A stretch of 64,000 nt of DNA, taken from contig CANMGS010000001.1 in NCBI GenBank assembly GCA_947497475.1, positions 1,630,909-1,694,908 of the forward strand, written 5' to 3'. Source of the stretch: an uncultured Amylibacter sp. GTDB lineage: Bacteria > Pseudomonadota > Alphaproteobacteria > Rhodobacterales > Rhodobacteraceae. Below are positions 31,551 to 41,382 of the stretch, piece by piece. Position numbers and translations under genes: made by a program. Under the pieces are notes generated by a model, which did no database searches, was not told the origin of the DNA, and saw only the letters and a program-made list of their open reading frames with translations. The stretch's first letter is position 1. Each line of letters starts with the position of its first letter.

Positions 31551-32635
31551 GATGCTGGACCTGTCAGTTTGTTCATATGGCCCATTTTGCGGCCCGCTTT
31601 TGCTTCGGCTTTGCCATATAGATGTAAGCCAACAGATGCATCCGTTGACAATGCTTCTACATCCAAAACTTCGTCGCCAATAAGATTAGTCATAACTACA
31701 TTGGAATGACGCTTCCCGTCACCCAAAGGCCAACCTGCGACTGCACGAATATGTTGTTCAAATTGATCAATCACACAGCCGTTTTGCGTCCAGTGGCCTG
31801 AGTTATGCACACGCGGAGCAATCTCATTCACGATTAAGCCTGTTGGTGTGACAAACAATTCAACACCCATAACGCCAACATAGTCTAAGGCATTCAGGAT
31901 TTGACCTGTTAGAATAACAGCATCCATACGTTGTGAAGATTTCAAATTCGCAGGCAGAGTGGTTGTGTGTAAAATTCCATCGCGGTGGACATTTTCACCA
32001 GGGTCAAAACAAACAACTTCGCCTGATTGGGATCGTGCCCCGATCACTGACACTTCGTGGCTGAAATCAATAAAGCCTTCCAGAACGCTTGGTGTTTCGC
32101 CCAATTCACCCCAAGCGTTTACCGCATCATCATTTGTTTTCAAACGAGATTGCCCTTTGCCATCATAACCAAAACGGCGTGTTTTTAAGATGGATGGGGC
32201 ACCAACAGTTTCTACTGCTGTTTTCAGATCATCAGCGGTCTCTACATTCGCATAAGGTGCAACTTTTAACCCAAGGCCAGTCAGAAAATCTTTTTCAACA
32301 ATGCGATCTTGGCTCGTTGCTAGTGCATTACGATTTGGCAATACGGGACGGATGCTTTCGATTGCATCCAGAGCATCTGCCGGTACATTTTCAAATTCGA
32401 AAGTCACAACATCAACGCTTTTTGCAAAACCCTTAAGAGCGTTTAGGTCTGAATATGGTGCAGTCGTAACTGTATCTGCAACATGCGCCGCAGGTGGGTT
32501 TGCTCCAGGTTCAAAGATATGTGTTTTAAAGCCCAGACGGGATGCTGCCACTGACAACATACGACCTAATTGTCCGCCGCCTAAAATACCAATCGTTGAT
32601 CCCTGAGGCAGTGCTTTAGTCATCTTTTGGCTCAT
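31547..32635 (-). CDS. purK: N5-carboxyaminoimidazole ribonucleotide synthase
   Basis: This 362-residue ATP-grasp enzyme carboxylates AIR with ATP and bicarbonate in purine synthesis. N-terminal [17 protein letters not shown], central [12 protein letters not shown] and later [14 protein letters not shown] are family signatures. Translation may start four codons later at 32623; the ribosome site does not decide. It overlaps purE by about 20 bp, so the two are translated from one message, in the order purE-purK. Confidence 0.95.
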   Translation of the reverse strand: MSQKMTKALPQGSTIGILGGGQLGRMLSVAASRLGFKTHIFEPGANPPAAHVADTVTTAPYSDLNALKGFAKSVDVVTFEFENVPADALDAIESIRPVLPNRNALATSQDRIVEKDFLTGLGLKVAPYANVETADDLKTAVETVGAPSILKTRRFGYDGKGQSRLKTNDDAVNAWGELGETPSVLEGFIDFSHEVSVIGARSQSGEVVCFDPGENVHRDGILHTTTLPANLKSSQRMDAVILTGQILNALDYVGVMGVELFVTPTGLIVNEIAPRVHNSGHWTQNGCVIDQFEQHIRAVAGWPLGDGKRHSNVVMTNLIGDEVLDVEALSTDASVGLHLYGKAEAKAGRKMGHMNKLTGPAS

Positions 32636-33104
32636 CCGTTATCGAAGCTGAAAGAGCTTCACGCCAATTTTCAAGTCTCTTTGCCAAAGCTGTATCATTA
32701 TTGGCTAAAATACCAGCCGCCATTAAGCCAGCATTTGCAGCACCAGCGGCACCAATCGCCATTGTCCCTACGGGAAAGCCTTTTGGCATTTGAACGATCG
32801 AATAAAGGCTATCTACACCTGACAATGCGCGCGTTTGAATGGGTACACCTAAAACAGGAACACGCGTTTTTGATGCCATCATGCCTGGTAAATGTGCTGC
32901 ACCACCTGCACCCGCGATGATAACCTGTAAGCCACGATCTACAGCTGTTTTGCCATATTCCCACAAACGATCAGGTGTGCGGTGCGCAGATACAATTTTG
33001 GTTTCATAGGTAACGCCCAGTTCATCCAATAATGTTGCCGCTTCTTTCATCGTAGGCCAATCAGATTGGCTGCCCATGATAATTCCAACTTTTACATCTG
33101 CCAT
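32616..33104 (-). CDS. purE: N5-carboxyaminoimidazole ribonucleotide mutase
   Basis: This 162-residue class I PurE converts N5-CAIR to CAIR, the step after Pur[17 protein letters not shown] at the start, [10 protein letters not shown] near residue 40 and [14 protein letters not shown] near 66 form the active site. It is first in the purEK operon. The short gap downstream of the YdcH-like gene has no visible terminator. Confidence 0.96.
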   Translation of the reverse strand: MADVKVGIIMGSQSDWPTMKEAATLLDELGVTYETKIVSAHRTPDRLWEYGKTAVDRGLQVIIAGAGGAAHLPGMMASKTRVPVLGVPIQTRALSGVDSLYSIVQMPKGFPVGTMAIGAAGAANAGLMAAGILANNDTALAKRLENWREALSASITDEPKDD

Positions 33105-33174
33105 AGCTTAGGTACTTTCAGTAGTAGAAGGCGGGGATATAGACCAAATATGGCCCCTTATGCAACGAAAATTA

Positions 33175-33396
33175 TTAAGCAATGATATCAGGCGTGATTT
33201 CGTCTTCTAGACGTTGGATTTTATCTTTTAGCGCTAATTTTTTACGCTTTAGGCGTTGCAAACTTAGCAAATCTGGATTGATACGCTCATGGATAGCTCC
33301 AATAGCATCGTCTAAATCGCGATGCTCTTGTTGCATTTGGATCAATTCCGCTCGAAGAACCTCTTGGTGGTCCATTCTGCCCATTTTATCTGTCAT
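33175..33396 (-). CDS. YdcH family protein (DUF465)
   Basis: This 73-residue, highly charged helical protein has the DUF465 pattern HRDLDDAIGAIHERINPDLLSLQRLKRKKLALKDKI and is probably a coiled-coil hairpin. The function of the family is unknown. It stands upstream of purEK on the same strand with a 70-bp gap and is divergent from the Hsp20 gene. Confidence 0.83.
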   Translation of the reverse strand: MTDKMGRMDHQEVLRAELIQMQQEHRDLDDAIGAIHERINPDLLSLQRLKRKKLALKDKIQRLEDEITPDIIA

Positions 33397-33565
33397 GATG
33401 TAGTACCCGAAAGATGCGTATTAAACTTATTATAACAAGTTCATAGCGCCTGACAAAGTAACGATTGTAATTGGGGTTGAGAATCTTGTGTTTAATCCCC
33501 ATATTATTCACATGGTTGCCAATATTGGGGCCAAACACTCGGTCGCTTTTAAAGGGCTAAATAAA

Positions 33566-33979
33566 ATGACAAAGATTTCTTTCGCCTCGCATCCCTTTCT
33601 GTTGGGGTTTGAACAACTGGATCGCCTTGTGGAACGCACGGCTAAATCTGGTAACGAAGGCTATCCTCCTTACAATATTGAACAAAGCTCGGATAATACG
33701 TACCGTATTACGTTAGCTGTTGCTGGTTTTCGCGAAGAAGATTTATCTATCACGTTAGAAAACGCACAGCTCGTCATTCGTGGACGCCAAGTGGATGATT
33801 CCGAAGGACGTATATTCCTACATCGCGGGATTGCCGCGCGACAGTTCCAACGCAGTTTTGTATTGGCTGATGGTGTTGAAGTTGGTGGTGCTTCGATGGA
33901 AAATGGCCTGTTGCATGTGGATTTACAACGTTCAATGCCAGACGCTGTTGTTCAGACGATCAATATCGAGAAGAAATAG
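33566..33979 (+). CDS. Small heat-shock protein (Hsp20/IbpA type)
   Basis: This 137-residue alpha-crystallin-domain holdase has ISFASHPFLLGFEQLDRLVER at the N-terminus and PPYNIEQSSDNTYRITLAVAGF opening the crystallin domain. The C-terminal tail lacks a strong I-x-I motif. The open frame runs back to a GTG at 33488, but AAAGGG (33551-33556) precedes the ATG at 33566 and homologues begin here. A DUF1150 gene follows after 8 bp, the conserved alphaproteobacterial pair. Confidence 0.92.
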   Translation: MTKISFASHPFLLGFEQLDRLVERTAKSGNEGYPPYNIEQSSDNTYRITLAVAGFREEDLSITLENAQLVIRGRQVDDSEGRIFLHRGIAARQFQRSFVLADGVEVGGASMENGLLHVDLQRSMPDAVVQTINIEKK

Positions 33980-33987
33980 GCGCAATC

Positions 33988-34215
33988 ATGGATAATGAGT
34001 TTGATTTCGCCAACCACGGTAGGCGACGCAAAGTATATGTGCGGTCTGTTAAAAATTCCGACTTGCCAGAAGATTTGCGAATTGAAACCGAAGGTTTTGA
34101 TGAGGTTTATGCTATCCATTCCGAAGATGGAGAGCAATTAGCATTGGTTAAAGATCGCGAATTGGCTTTTGCTGTGGCACGCACGAATGACTTTGTGCCT
34201 GAAAGCGTACATTAA
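33988..34215 (+). CDS. DUF1150 family protein
   Basis: This 75-residue protein has YVRSVKNSDLP and the conserved LYAIHSEDGEQLALVKDRELAFAVAR-like core that marks DUF1150 (here VYAIHSEDGEQLALV). The role is unknown. Constant linkage to an Hsp20 gene suggests work in the same stress response. It is the last gene before a hairpin terminator. Confidence 0.87.
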   Translation: MDNEFDFANHGRRRKVYVRSVKNSDLPEDLRIETEGFDEVYAIHSEDGEQLALVKDRELAFAVARTNDFVPESVH

Positions 34216-34220
34216 TGAAA

Positions 34221-34249
34221 AACGCGCCGCTTAATTTAAGCGGCGCGTT
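34221..34249. terminator. Hairpin between DUF1150 and the sulfate-activation gene
   Basis: The perfect 12-bp stem AACGCGCCGCTT / AAGCGGCGCGTT has loop AATTT and A/T-rich flanks (AAAA before, TTC after). It lies at convergent gene ends and may serve both. Confidence 0.8.
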
Positions 34250-34273
34250 CGAATTTCTTAAGAATTGGGTGCT

Positions 34274-35986
34274 TTACCCTTTAATAAGCCCCATGCTTTC
34301 CAAGGTCAGAATAACCTGGTGCGCACAGTTGTCGACTTCAACGTTTTCGGTTTCCAAGAAAAGTTCTGGATTTTCTGGAACATCGTAAGGGTCTGAAATA
34401 CCAGTAAATTCTTTGATTTTACCTTCGCGAGCAAGCTTATAAAGCCCTTTGCGGTCACGGCGTTCACACTCTTCGATGGATGTGCCTACGTGAACTTCGA
34501 TAAAGGCACCAAACTGTTCGATATCTTCGCGAACTGCACGGCGCGTTGTGGCGTAAGGTGCGATAGGCGCACAGATTGCAATACCACCATTTTTAGTAAT
34601 TTCCGAAGCGACATAACCAATACGGCGAATGTTTAAATCGCGGTGCTCTTTGGAAAAGCCCAATTCAGAAGACAAGTTTTTACGTACGATATCACCGTCC
34701 AATAATGTAACAGGACGCCCGCCCATTTCCATCAACTTGACCATCAATGCATTGGCAATTGTGGATTTTCCAGAGCCAGAGAAACCTGTGAAAAACACTG
34801 TAAATCCTTGCTTAGAACGCGCTGGCTTTGAACGGCGTAATTCTTCAACCACTGTCGGGAAAGAGAACCATTCTGGGATCTCCAAACCTTCAGAAAGACG
34901 GCGACGTAGTTCTGTGCCTGAGATATTCAGAACAGTTACATTATCTTTATCTTTGATTTCATCCGCAGGTTCGTATTGGGCACGTTCTTGCACATAAACC
35001 ATGTGCTTAAAGTCGACCATTTCGATCCCCATTTCGTCTTGATGTTCGCGGAATAGGTCCTGTGCATCATATGGACCATAAAAATCTTCACCTTGGCTGT
35101 TTTTACCAGGTCCAGCATGATCGCGACCAACGATGAAATGTGTACAACCATGGTTGCGGCGGATCAAGCCATGCCAAACGGCTTCGCGTGGGCCGGCCAT
35201 GCGCATCGCAAGGTTTAACAAGCTCATAGATGTCGTAGATGATGGATATTGATCCAAGACCGCTTCATAACAACGTACACGCGTAAAATGATCAATATCA
35301 CCTGGTTTCGTCATGCCAACAATTGGGTGAATCAATAGGTTTGCTTGGGCTTCTTTTGCCGCACGGAATGTTAATTCTTGGTGTGCGCGGTGTAATGGAT
35401 TACGCGTTTGAAATGCTACAATTCGGCGCCAACCAAGCTTACGGAAATATGAACGCAATTCATTTGGGCTGTCGCGACGTGCACGGAAATCATAATGGGT
35501 AACTTGATGTATCCCCGTAATTTTACCACCCAGATATACAGCTCCTGCTGTATTATGTAGATAGTTTACAGCCGGGTGCGCATCATCATCTGCACCGAAA
35601 ACCATTTCAGCTTCTTTAGACTTATCTGGCGTATAGATGTCAGAAACATCTAAGGTTGCTAGGATCACACCTTCTAAATCACGAAGTGCAATCTTTTGCC
35701 CTTTTTTCAAAGTATCAGCAAAATCCTGACCAACGTCTAATGTGATTGGCATTGGCCACAAGGCGCCATCTGCCAGACGCAGATTTTCTACAACAGATGT
35801 ATAATCCGCTTCTCCTAAAAAACCAGTAAGCGGGTAAAAGCCACCGTTCATTAAAAGTTCCAGATCGCAAATTTGGCGTGGTGTTAAATCCCAAGATAGC
35901 AGTTGTGCTGCTTCTTGCTTAAGCGTTTCTGCTTCGTCAAATGGTGCATATAATTCAGTTACGGGGAGGAGATTTTCTGCTGTCAT
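34274..35986 (-). CDS. Bifunctional sulfate adenylyltransferase/adenylylsulfate kinase
   Basis: This 570-residue fusion activates sulfate to APS and then PAPS. The N-terminal PUA-like and ATP sulfurylase domains (1-390) show QTRNPLHRAHQELTFRAA near residue 193 and HFIVGRDHAGPG near 275. The APS kinase domain (about 395-570) shows the P-loop FFTGFSGSGKSTIAN and ICAPIAPYATTRR. The ORF reaches 36034, but the ATG at 35986 with TTGGAT upstream gives the usual length and start. Such fusions are standard in roseobacters. No cysI/cysH genes are nearby. Confidence 0.93.
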   Translation of the reverse strand: MTAENLLPVTELYAPFDEAETLKQEAAQLLSWDLTPRQICDLELLMNGGFYPLTGFLGEADYTSVVENLRLADGALWPMPITLDVGQDFADTLKKGQKIALRDLEGVILATLDVSDIYTPDKSKEAEMVFGADDDAHPAVNYLHNTAGAVYLGGKITGIHQVTHYDFRARRDSPNELRSYFRKLGWRRIVAFQTRNPLHRAHQELTFRAAKEAQANLLIHPIVGMTKPGDIDHFTRVRCYEAVLDQYPSSTTSMSLLNLAMRMAGPREAVWHGLIRRNHGCTHFIVGRDHAGPGKNSQGEDFYGPYDAQDLFREHQDEMGIEMVDFKHMVYVQERAQYEPADEIKDKDNVTVLNISGTELRRRLSEGLEIPEWFSFPTVVEELRRSKPARSKQGFTVFFTGFSGSGKSTIANALMVKLMEMGGRPVTLLDGDIVRKNLSSELGFSKEHRDLNIRRIGYVASEITKNGGIAICAPIAPYATTRRAVREDIEQFGAFIEVHVGTSIEECERRDRKGLYKLAREGKIKEFTGISDPYDVPENPELFLETENVEVDNCAHQVILTLESMGLIKG

Positions 35987-36202
35987 TTTTAATCCAAATT
36001 TGATCTGGGTACTTTTACTACACGTGAAATACACTGCGCCGCAAATAATACAAGTTTAGTTGGCTAAAATAGGACGAAATCGTGTTGAAAACGGCTTCAT
36101 TGGAATGGATATCCGACAAAGAAAGCAAATAAGGGAGTATTTTTGGAATAAGCGTGACTTACCCCAAAAATATACAAGTTTTTGATGGCAATTTACGCCA
36201 AA

Positions 36203-37144
36203 TCACTCTTCGCCAGCGATAAAACGTTCGGCCTCTAATGCTGCCATACAGCCCATTCCGGCTGATGTAACCGCTTGGCGGTATAGATGGTCTGTTAAGT
36301 CACCTGCAGCAAATACACCTGGAATAGAGGTTGCTGTGCTGTCAGGCTTTGTAACAACATAACCACCCATATGTGTTGCCAATTGATCTTTTACCAACTC
36401 ATTAGCTGGCGCATGGCCGATCGCAACGAACACACCTTTACAGTCGATCTCAGTAATTTCACCTGTTTTAGTGTGCTTCACTTTCACACCTTCAACACCT
36501 AACGGCATATCAGTACCAGTCACTTCGACAAGTTCATGGAACCAAAGCGGTTCGATTTTTTCATTCTTTTCCAAACGGTCAATCAAAATTTTCTCTGCGC
36601 GCAATTCATCACGGCGGTGGATCAACGTTACTTTAGATGCAAAATTCGTCAGGAATAACGCTTCTTCAACAGCCGTATTGCCGCCACCGATAACAACGAT
36701 CTCTTGACCACGGTAAAAGAAACCATCGCATGTGGCACAGGCAGATACGCCAAAGCCTTTGAATTTCTCTTCTGTTTCCAGTCCCAACCATTTTGCACGT
36801 GCACCAGTTGCCAAAATCACAGCATCGGCTTCATAAACTGTGCCGCTGTCCCCTTTAGCAATAAAAGGACGTTTGGATAGATCAAGATCAGTGATGATAT
36901 CGCCGATAATCTCTGTCCCCATAGCTTTTGCATGGGCTTCCATACGGATCATCAGATCAGGGCCTTGTACTTCGGTATCACCGGGCCAATTTTCCACCTC
37001 TGTTGTGGTTGTTAACTGACCACCTGGTTCAATGCCTTGTACCAAAATTGGGTTCAACATCGCACGGGATGCATAAACACCAGCAGTATAACCAGCAGGG
37101 CCAGAGCCGATGATAAGAAGTTTAGTTTTACGGGTATCAGACAT
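36203..37144 (-). CDS. trxB: Thioredoxin-disulfide reductase
   Basis: This 313-residue FAD/NADPH enzyme has the FAD loop [18 protein letters not shown] at residues 11-27, the redox pair CATC at 136-139, the NADPH loop [13 protein letters not shown] and the C-terminal FAD motif [23 protein letters not shown]. All catalytic parts are intact. It is divergent from an Lrp-type regulator. In several proteobacteria lrp and trxB are neighbours. Confidence 0.96.
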   Translation of the reverse strand: MSDTRKTKLLIIGSGPAGYTAGVYASRAMLNPILVQGIEPGGQLTTTTEVENWPGDTEVQGPDLMIRMEAHAKAMGTEIIGDIITDLDLSKRPFIAKGDSGTVYEADAVILATGARAKWLGLETEEKFKGFGVSACATCDGFFYRGQEIVVIGGGNTAVEEALFLTNFASKVTLIHRRDELRAEKILIDRLEKNEKIEPLWFHELVEVTGTDMPLGVEGVKVKHTKTGEITEIDCKGVFVAIGHAPANELVKDQLATHMGGYVVTKPDSTATSIPGVFAAGDLTDHLYRQAVTSAGMGCMAALEAERFIAGEE

Positions 37145-37317
37145 GTAAGTGACTCGCTTATTTCATATGTTGCTGAACTGTATAAGCGGGGCAATGCGAA
37201 AGGGGAACCCACCCTGACGATAGGGCAAGCACATTTCACTCAAATCACTGTGCTTTATTTTTGATGTGAACCGTGTAATATTATTACGCAAATGAGAAAT
37301 AAATGAGAAGTCATCGC

Positions 37318-37806
37318 ATGGTATCGTTCAAATTAGACGCAATTGATCTTCAACTCTTGGCCTTATTACAAGCGGATGGGCGGATGACGAATGTCGATTT
37401 GGCAAAAGCAGTAGGAATTTCTGCGCCACCATGTTTGCGCCGTATTAGATCTTTAGAGGAAAAGGGCTTCATCCAAGGGTATCATGCCGTTGTGAATGAA
37501 AAAGAACTGGGGTTTGAGGTGAAAGCCTTTGCCATGGTTGGCCTACATTCGCAGGCCGAAGTCGATCTAAGCGCTTTCGAAGAACGCTGCCGCAGTTGGC
37601 CACTGGTGCGTGAATGTCATATGCTCAATGGCGAAATCGACTTTATTTTGAAGTGCTTGTCACCCGATTTATCCACATTTCAACGGTTTATCACCGAAGA
37701 TTTAACCGCTGCGGATAATGTGGCCAGTGTGAAAACATCCCTTGTGATACGTGAAGCCAAGGATGAACCTGGCGTTCCGTTTTCAGTCATTCAGGATGCT
37801 GGCTAA
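37318..37806 (+). CDS. Lrp/AsnC family transcriptional regulator
   Basis: This 162-residue protein has an N-terminal winged helix-turn-helix (about 5-60: LDAIDLQLLALLQADGRMTN, then VGISAPPCLRRIRSLEEKGFI) and a C-terminal RAM/AsnC ligand domain. An ATG at 37303 is in frame; GAGAAG 7 nt before the ATG at 37318 favours that start. It is divergent from trxB and may act at the shared intergenic region. The effector is unknown. Confidence 0.9.
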   Translation: MVSFKLDAIDLQLLALLQADGRMTNVDLAKAVGISAPPCLRRIRSLEEKGFIQGYHAVVNEKELGFEVKAFAMVGLHSQAEVDLSAFEERCRSWPLVRECHMLNGEIDFILKCLSPDLSTFQRFITEDLTAADNVASVKTSLVIREAKDEPGVPFSVIQDAG

Positions 37807-37809
37807 AGC

Positions 37810-37947
37810 TTAGGCAGCTTTAGCTGATGTTTTAGAATTCAAGTTAGCGAATGCAACTGGACGCGCATCCTGCTCCCATGGCATTTCGAAATGCTTATCG
37901 GCTGCTTCTTTAATAACTTCTTTTAACCAACGCTTTTGCGTGCTCAT
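37810..37947 (-). CDS. Small 45-residue basic protein
   Basis: This short ORF has a good GGAG ribosome site 7 nt before the ATG and coding-like codon use. It reads MSTQKRWLKEVIKEAADKH, then a FEMPWEQDARP segment, and ends alanine/lysine-rich. It resembles short Trp/Pro-containing hypothetical proteins (KKWL...MPW...RGARR type) that I recall from Rhodobacterales; no function is known. The 9-bp hairpin GCTAAAGCT / AGCTTTAGC (37802-37824) covers its stop codon and that of the convergent lrp-like gene and may end both transcripts. Confidence 0.65.
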   Translation of the reverse strand: MSTQKRWLKEVIKEAADKHFEMPWEQDARPVAFANLNSKTSAKAA

Positions 37948-38274
37948 TGTACTGCTCCATACTCTCTCATTTAGTCCGCATTTTGCGGGTGAACCTGTTT
38001 TCGGTCCTTGATATCCAATCTAACGATCTTTGGGGCGCGAAAAGGGCGGTTTATAAAAAGGTTAATTTCTTTTTAGGACGCTTTTGCGTGAATTGTGGCG
38101 CGATTGGAAACAATCATCTAATGTGCTGTAATTAAGTATAAAAATGTAAATATAACTTTAATATGTTTTGAATTTTGACATAATTCATATGGATTTAGGG
38201 CAGGAATTTGGCATTGATCCGTCCAAGGTTTGACGTAATCCAAACCAAGTCAGACAAAATATATAAAAAATGTA
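37948..38274. other. Intergenic region without a gene
   Basis: The 327 bp between pgeF and the small protein gene hold no ORF with a ribosome site. A small hairpin CCGCA/TGCGG occurs near 37977-37989, before the small ORF, and the rest is AT-rich. I see no convincing terminator for pgeF. Confidence 0.5.
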
Positions 38275-39030
38275 TTAAAGACGGATTGTAGAGATTAAAC
38301 GCCCGTAATCAGATTCGCTTTGATGATAGCTGCGGCGGTATGAAAAAAACCGATCTGGATCGGAATATGTACAATGCCCTGTCCATTCGGCAGTACCAAC
38401 ACCAGAAGCGTGTAATTGATGCAAACAAAATGACGGGAGATCAAATTGCATACGATCTTCCTTGCCTTGGGCAAAGAAGCGGCTGAATTCGATATCCGTT
38501 GCGATAAAATCTTCGAAAAACTCTGGGCCAACTTCATAGGCGCGCTGACTGATCGTAGGGCCAACAACGGCTGTTATGGCGCTGCGTTTAGAGCCGAGCT
38601 TTTCCATTGCTGTAATCGTTGCTTCAGAAATACCTGTTACTGCACCTTTCCAACCTGAATGAGCGGCACCGACAACACCAGCATCTGCATCATGAAATAG
38701 AATAGGGGCGCAATCTGCGGTTAAAATGCCAAGGGCAATTCCTTTTGTCGCTGTGACCATAGCGTCTGCCTTGGCAAAGCCTTGGTCTGTGATATCATCA
38801 ATCACGGCAACATCCGCAGAGTGAATTTGATATACCGATTGCAAATCTGTGATTTTGACGTCCATAGCGTTCGCAACACGCTGGCGGTTAATTGCTACTA
38901 CATCGCGGTCATCGCCAGACCCTAATCCGCAATTCAACCCTGTGTATAACCCCTCTGATGCGCCGCCTTTGCGGGTAAAGAACCCATGTTGTGTACTCAA
39001 AGCATCAGAAGTCAGTATTTCAAGCGTCAT
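38275..39030 (-). CDS. pgeF: Polyphenol oxidase/peptidoglycan editing factor family protein
   Basis: This 251-residue protein of the YfiH/PgeF family has the conserved GILTADCAPILFHDADAGVVGAAHSGWKGAV block (about 100-130) with Cys/His metal ligands, and later TYSDPDRFFSYRR. Family members have been linked to laccase-like activity, purine nucleoside cleavage and removal of misplaced serine from peptidoglycan precursors. It is the last gene of lgt-midA-pgeF and overlaps midA by 4 bp. Confidence 0.9.
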   Translation of the reverse strand: MTLEILTSDALSTQHGFFTRKGGASEGLYTGLNCGLGSGDDRDVVAINRQRVANAMDVKITDLQSVYQIHSADVAVIDDITDQGFAKADAMVTATKGIALGILTADCAPILFHDADAGVVGAAHSGWKGAVTGISEATITAMEKLGSKRSAITAVVGPTISQRAYEVGPEFFEDFIATDIEFSRFFAQGKEDRMQFDLPSFCLHQLHASGVGTAEWTGHCTYSDPDRFFSYRRSYHQSESDYGRLISTIRL

Positions 39031-40082
39031 GTGTCAAATCCCGCTGGGTGCACGGCCCCTTTGGGGGTCAAAGCAATGGCTTTAAACAGATGACCCATTT
39101 CATCGGGATGCGTCAAGCGGCGATGTGCAGTAATATGGTTTTCCAATGCATCACCTTGCAACTGTGTTGCCAAAGATTGCGCGCGTGCCGTTATTCCAAG
39201 CCGTTCCAGTAAAACACCTTGGCTCGTTAATCCACTGACCTGCGCAAATGGTGCGGCGGCGGTTGCCAATGCTTTAAAATTCACATGTGCTGTTAAATCA
39301 GATGCGCCACAATTCTCTAAAGCATCAACTTTTTGGTGATTGCTGATCGCTTGCAAGGTATCCCCTGTGACGTCCCAGTCACCATAATCGATGATAAATG
39401 CAACTCCGCCATATTTCCCGACCATTTGGGCAATATCGGCAATAATCGCATTCGCGCTTGGACAAATCTCTAGAATTGTGCGCAAAGGCGCGTCGCCATA
39501 AATCTCAACAGGTTTCTGTGCGCCTAAAATCACACCCAGTTTACCATCTTCTGTGGCAACCATCTGCTCTTGCCAGCCGTTGTCTGTGCGGATGAATTGT
39601 TGGATAGGCAAACAATCAAAAAACTCATTGGCTACAAGGAATAAAGCTTGGTCTGGTAGTTGTGTTACATCGCCAACCCAAGTTACGTCATATCCTTGTA
39701 AAGTATCAGCTTGCTCTTGTTGCAAACGCGGGCTTGCTTCTACCAGAAAAACTTGAGCTGCATCATGAAACCCAGAAACGCCTTTTGTTGCGCGTAATAT
39801 ATCCGACATCAATGTACCACGCCCAGGGCCAATCTCTGCCAGCGTAAATGGCTTTGGCATCCCTTGGTCTAGCCAAGTTTGCGCCAAGCACAACCCAATC
39901 ATTTCCCCAAACATCTGGCTGATCTCTGGCGCAGTGATAAAATCACCCTTCGCCCCCAGCGGTTGGTGCGTTGTGTAATAGCCATGTTCAGGATGCAACA
40001 AACATTGCGCCATATATTCAGCCACCGTGATGGGGCCTGAACGCTCGATTTGTTTTACGATAATATCAGTTAATTGGGTCAT
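39027..40082 (-). CDS. SAM-dependent methyltransferase, MidA/NDUFAF7 family
   Basis: This 351-residue class I methyltransferase is related to mitochondrial NDUFAF7, which methylates an arginine of a complex I subunit. Signatures are ITVAEYMAQCLLHPEHGYYTT at residue 18, LAEIGPGRGTLMSDILRA (SAM loop) near 82, VANEFFDCLPIQQF near 153 and IIDYGDW near 230. Overlaps of 4 bp with lgt upstream and pgeF downstream show a tight operon. A role in complex I assembly is inferred from the family. Confidence 0.9.
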   Translation of the reverse strand: MTQLTDIIVKQIERSGPITVAEYMAQCLLHPEHGYYTTHQPLGAKGDFITAPEISQMFGEMIGLCLAQTWLDQGMPKPFTLAEIGPGRGTLMSDILRATKGVSGFHDAAQVFLVEASPRLQQEQADTLQGYDVTWVGDVTQLPDQALFLVANEFFDCLPIQQFIRTDNGWQEQMVATEDGKLGVILGAQKPVEIYGDAPLRTILEICPSANAIIADIAQMVGKYGGVAFIIDYGDWDVTGDTLQAISNHQKVDALENCGASDLTAHVNFKALATAAAPFAQVSGLTSQGVLLERLGITARAQSLATQLQGDALENHITAHRRLTHPDEMGHLFKAIALTPKGAVHPAGFDT

Positions 40083-40987
40083 GTACGCTTGCGAGCATAA
40101 ATCAACAGGCCAATACCGATCAAGATCATAGGTAGTGACAGGATTTGCCCCATCGAAAGACCAAGACTGTCAAAGTCATTGCCAAAACGGATGACATGTC
40201 CCCAAGGGTTCGTAGGCCCCGTAAATTGTGCATCCCCCTGACGAAACCCTTCTACTATGGTGCGCGCAAAACCGTATCCAATAAAGAACACGCCAATGAT
40301 TTGTCCTGGTACTTTAAGCCAATGCCGTTTGAACACCAGATAGGCGATAACTGCGAATAACAAAGCGCCCTCTAAAAAGGACTCGTATAATTGCGATGGG
40401 TGTCGTGCACATGTCTCGCTTAACCAGAAAATAGGGCAATCTTGTGCCGCTTGCCCAGGAAATACAACGCCCCATGGCATGTCGGTTGGGCGCCCCCATA
40501 GTTCGGCATTGATGAAATTCGCAATACGTACCAAGAAAATCCCAAAGGTTGCAGAAAACGCTAAAGTATCGCCAACAGACCATGGATCCAGCTTATGTTT
40601 CTTACAGAAAAGCAACCCAGCAACAATCACACCAAGGAAACCGCCATGAAAAGAAAGGCCACCTTCCCAAACGCGGATGATTTGCGCAGGGTTGGCGATA
40701 TAGAATTCTAGATTGTAAAACAGAACAAACCCAATCCGCCCGCCAAGGATGGTGCCAATAATCATCCAAGTCAGCAAATCATCGATCTGCAACTTAGCAA
40801 TTGGTGGCGTGCCATCTTTCCAAAGGTTGGTATTGCGGATCAAACGGTTGATCCACCAAACGGCAAAGATAAAAGACACGACATAGGAAATCGCGTACCA
40901 GTGAATTTCAAACAATCGACCCATAATTTCAAAAGAAAACAGGACAGGATCGATATTCGGAAACGGTATAGCGTGTAATAGGTTCAT
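40079..40987 (-). CDS. lgt: Prolipoprotein diacylglyceryl transferase
   Basis: This 302-residue inner-membrane enzyme attaches diacylglycerol to the lipobox cysteine of prolipoproteins. It has seven or so helices, GGRIGFVLFYN near residue 81, LSFHGGFLGVI near 110, and the lgt signature GIFLVRIANFINAELWGRPTDMPWGVVFPG near 149. It is the first gene of the lgt-midA-pgeF operon and is divergent from ubiK, the common alphaproteobacterial layout. Confidence 0.96.
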   Translation of the reverse strand: MNLLHAIPFPNIDPVLFSFEIMGRLFEIHWYAISYVVSFIFAVWWINRLIRNTNLWKDGTPPIAKLQIDDLLTWMIIGTILGGRIGFVLFYNLEFYIANPAQIIRVWEGGLSFHGGFLGVIVAGLLFCKKHKLDPWSVGDTLAFSATFGIFLVRIANFINAELWGRPTDMPWGVVFPGQAAQDCPIFWLSETCARHPSQLYESFLEGALLFAVIAYLVFKRHWLKVPGQIIGVFFIGYGFARTIVEGFRQGDAQFTGPTNPWGHVIRFGNDFDSLGLSMGQILSLPMILIGIGLLIYARKRT

Positions 40988-41091
40988 GCGCGCATGAATG
41001 ATACGAATGGTCGCTATGTCAAGTCAAAGACTTGGCATTTTGGCAAAGAACGCCCATATAAAGCCTAAGCCGTTCCAAAGGAGCAAGAACC

Positions 41092-41370
41092 ATGCAAACG
41101 CGCAACAAGATTTTTGAAGATGTAAGCCAATTGATGACAAACGCTATGGGCGTGGCACAAGGGGCAAAAGACGAAGCAGAAAACGCTGCAAAATCCATGA
41201 TGGATCGCTGGTTGGCTGACCGTGAATTCGTCACACGCGAAGAATTTGATGCGGTACGTTTGATGGCACAAAAAGCCCGCGAAGAAAACGCAAGCCTATT
41301 GACGCGCATCGAAGCACTAGAAGCAGCCAAGAAGCCTGCCGCTAAAAAGACCGCTGCGAAGAAGAAATAA
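41092..41370 (+). CDS. ubiK: UbiK-family accessory factor (BMFP)
   Basis: This 92-residue protein has the family N-terminal helix RNKIFEDVSQLMTNAMGVAQ and then an amphipathic segment. A C-terminal coiled coil (REEFDAVRLMAQKAREENASLLTRIEALE) is followed by a lysine/alanine tail. Homologues help the ubiquinone biosynthesis complex and fuse membranes in vitro. AAAGGAG precedes the ATG. It is divergent from lgt. Confidence 0.85.
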   Translation: MQTRNKIFEDVSQLMTNAMGVAQGAKDEAENAAKSMMDRWLADREFVTREEFDAVRLMAQKAREENASLLTRIEALEAAKKPAAKKTAAKKK

Positions 41371-41382
41371 GACGGTGCTGTC

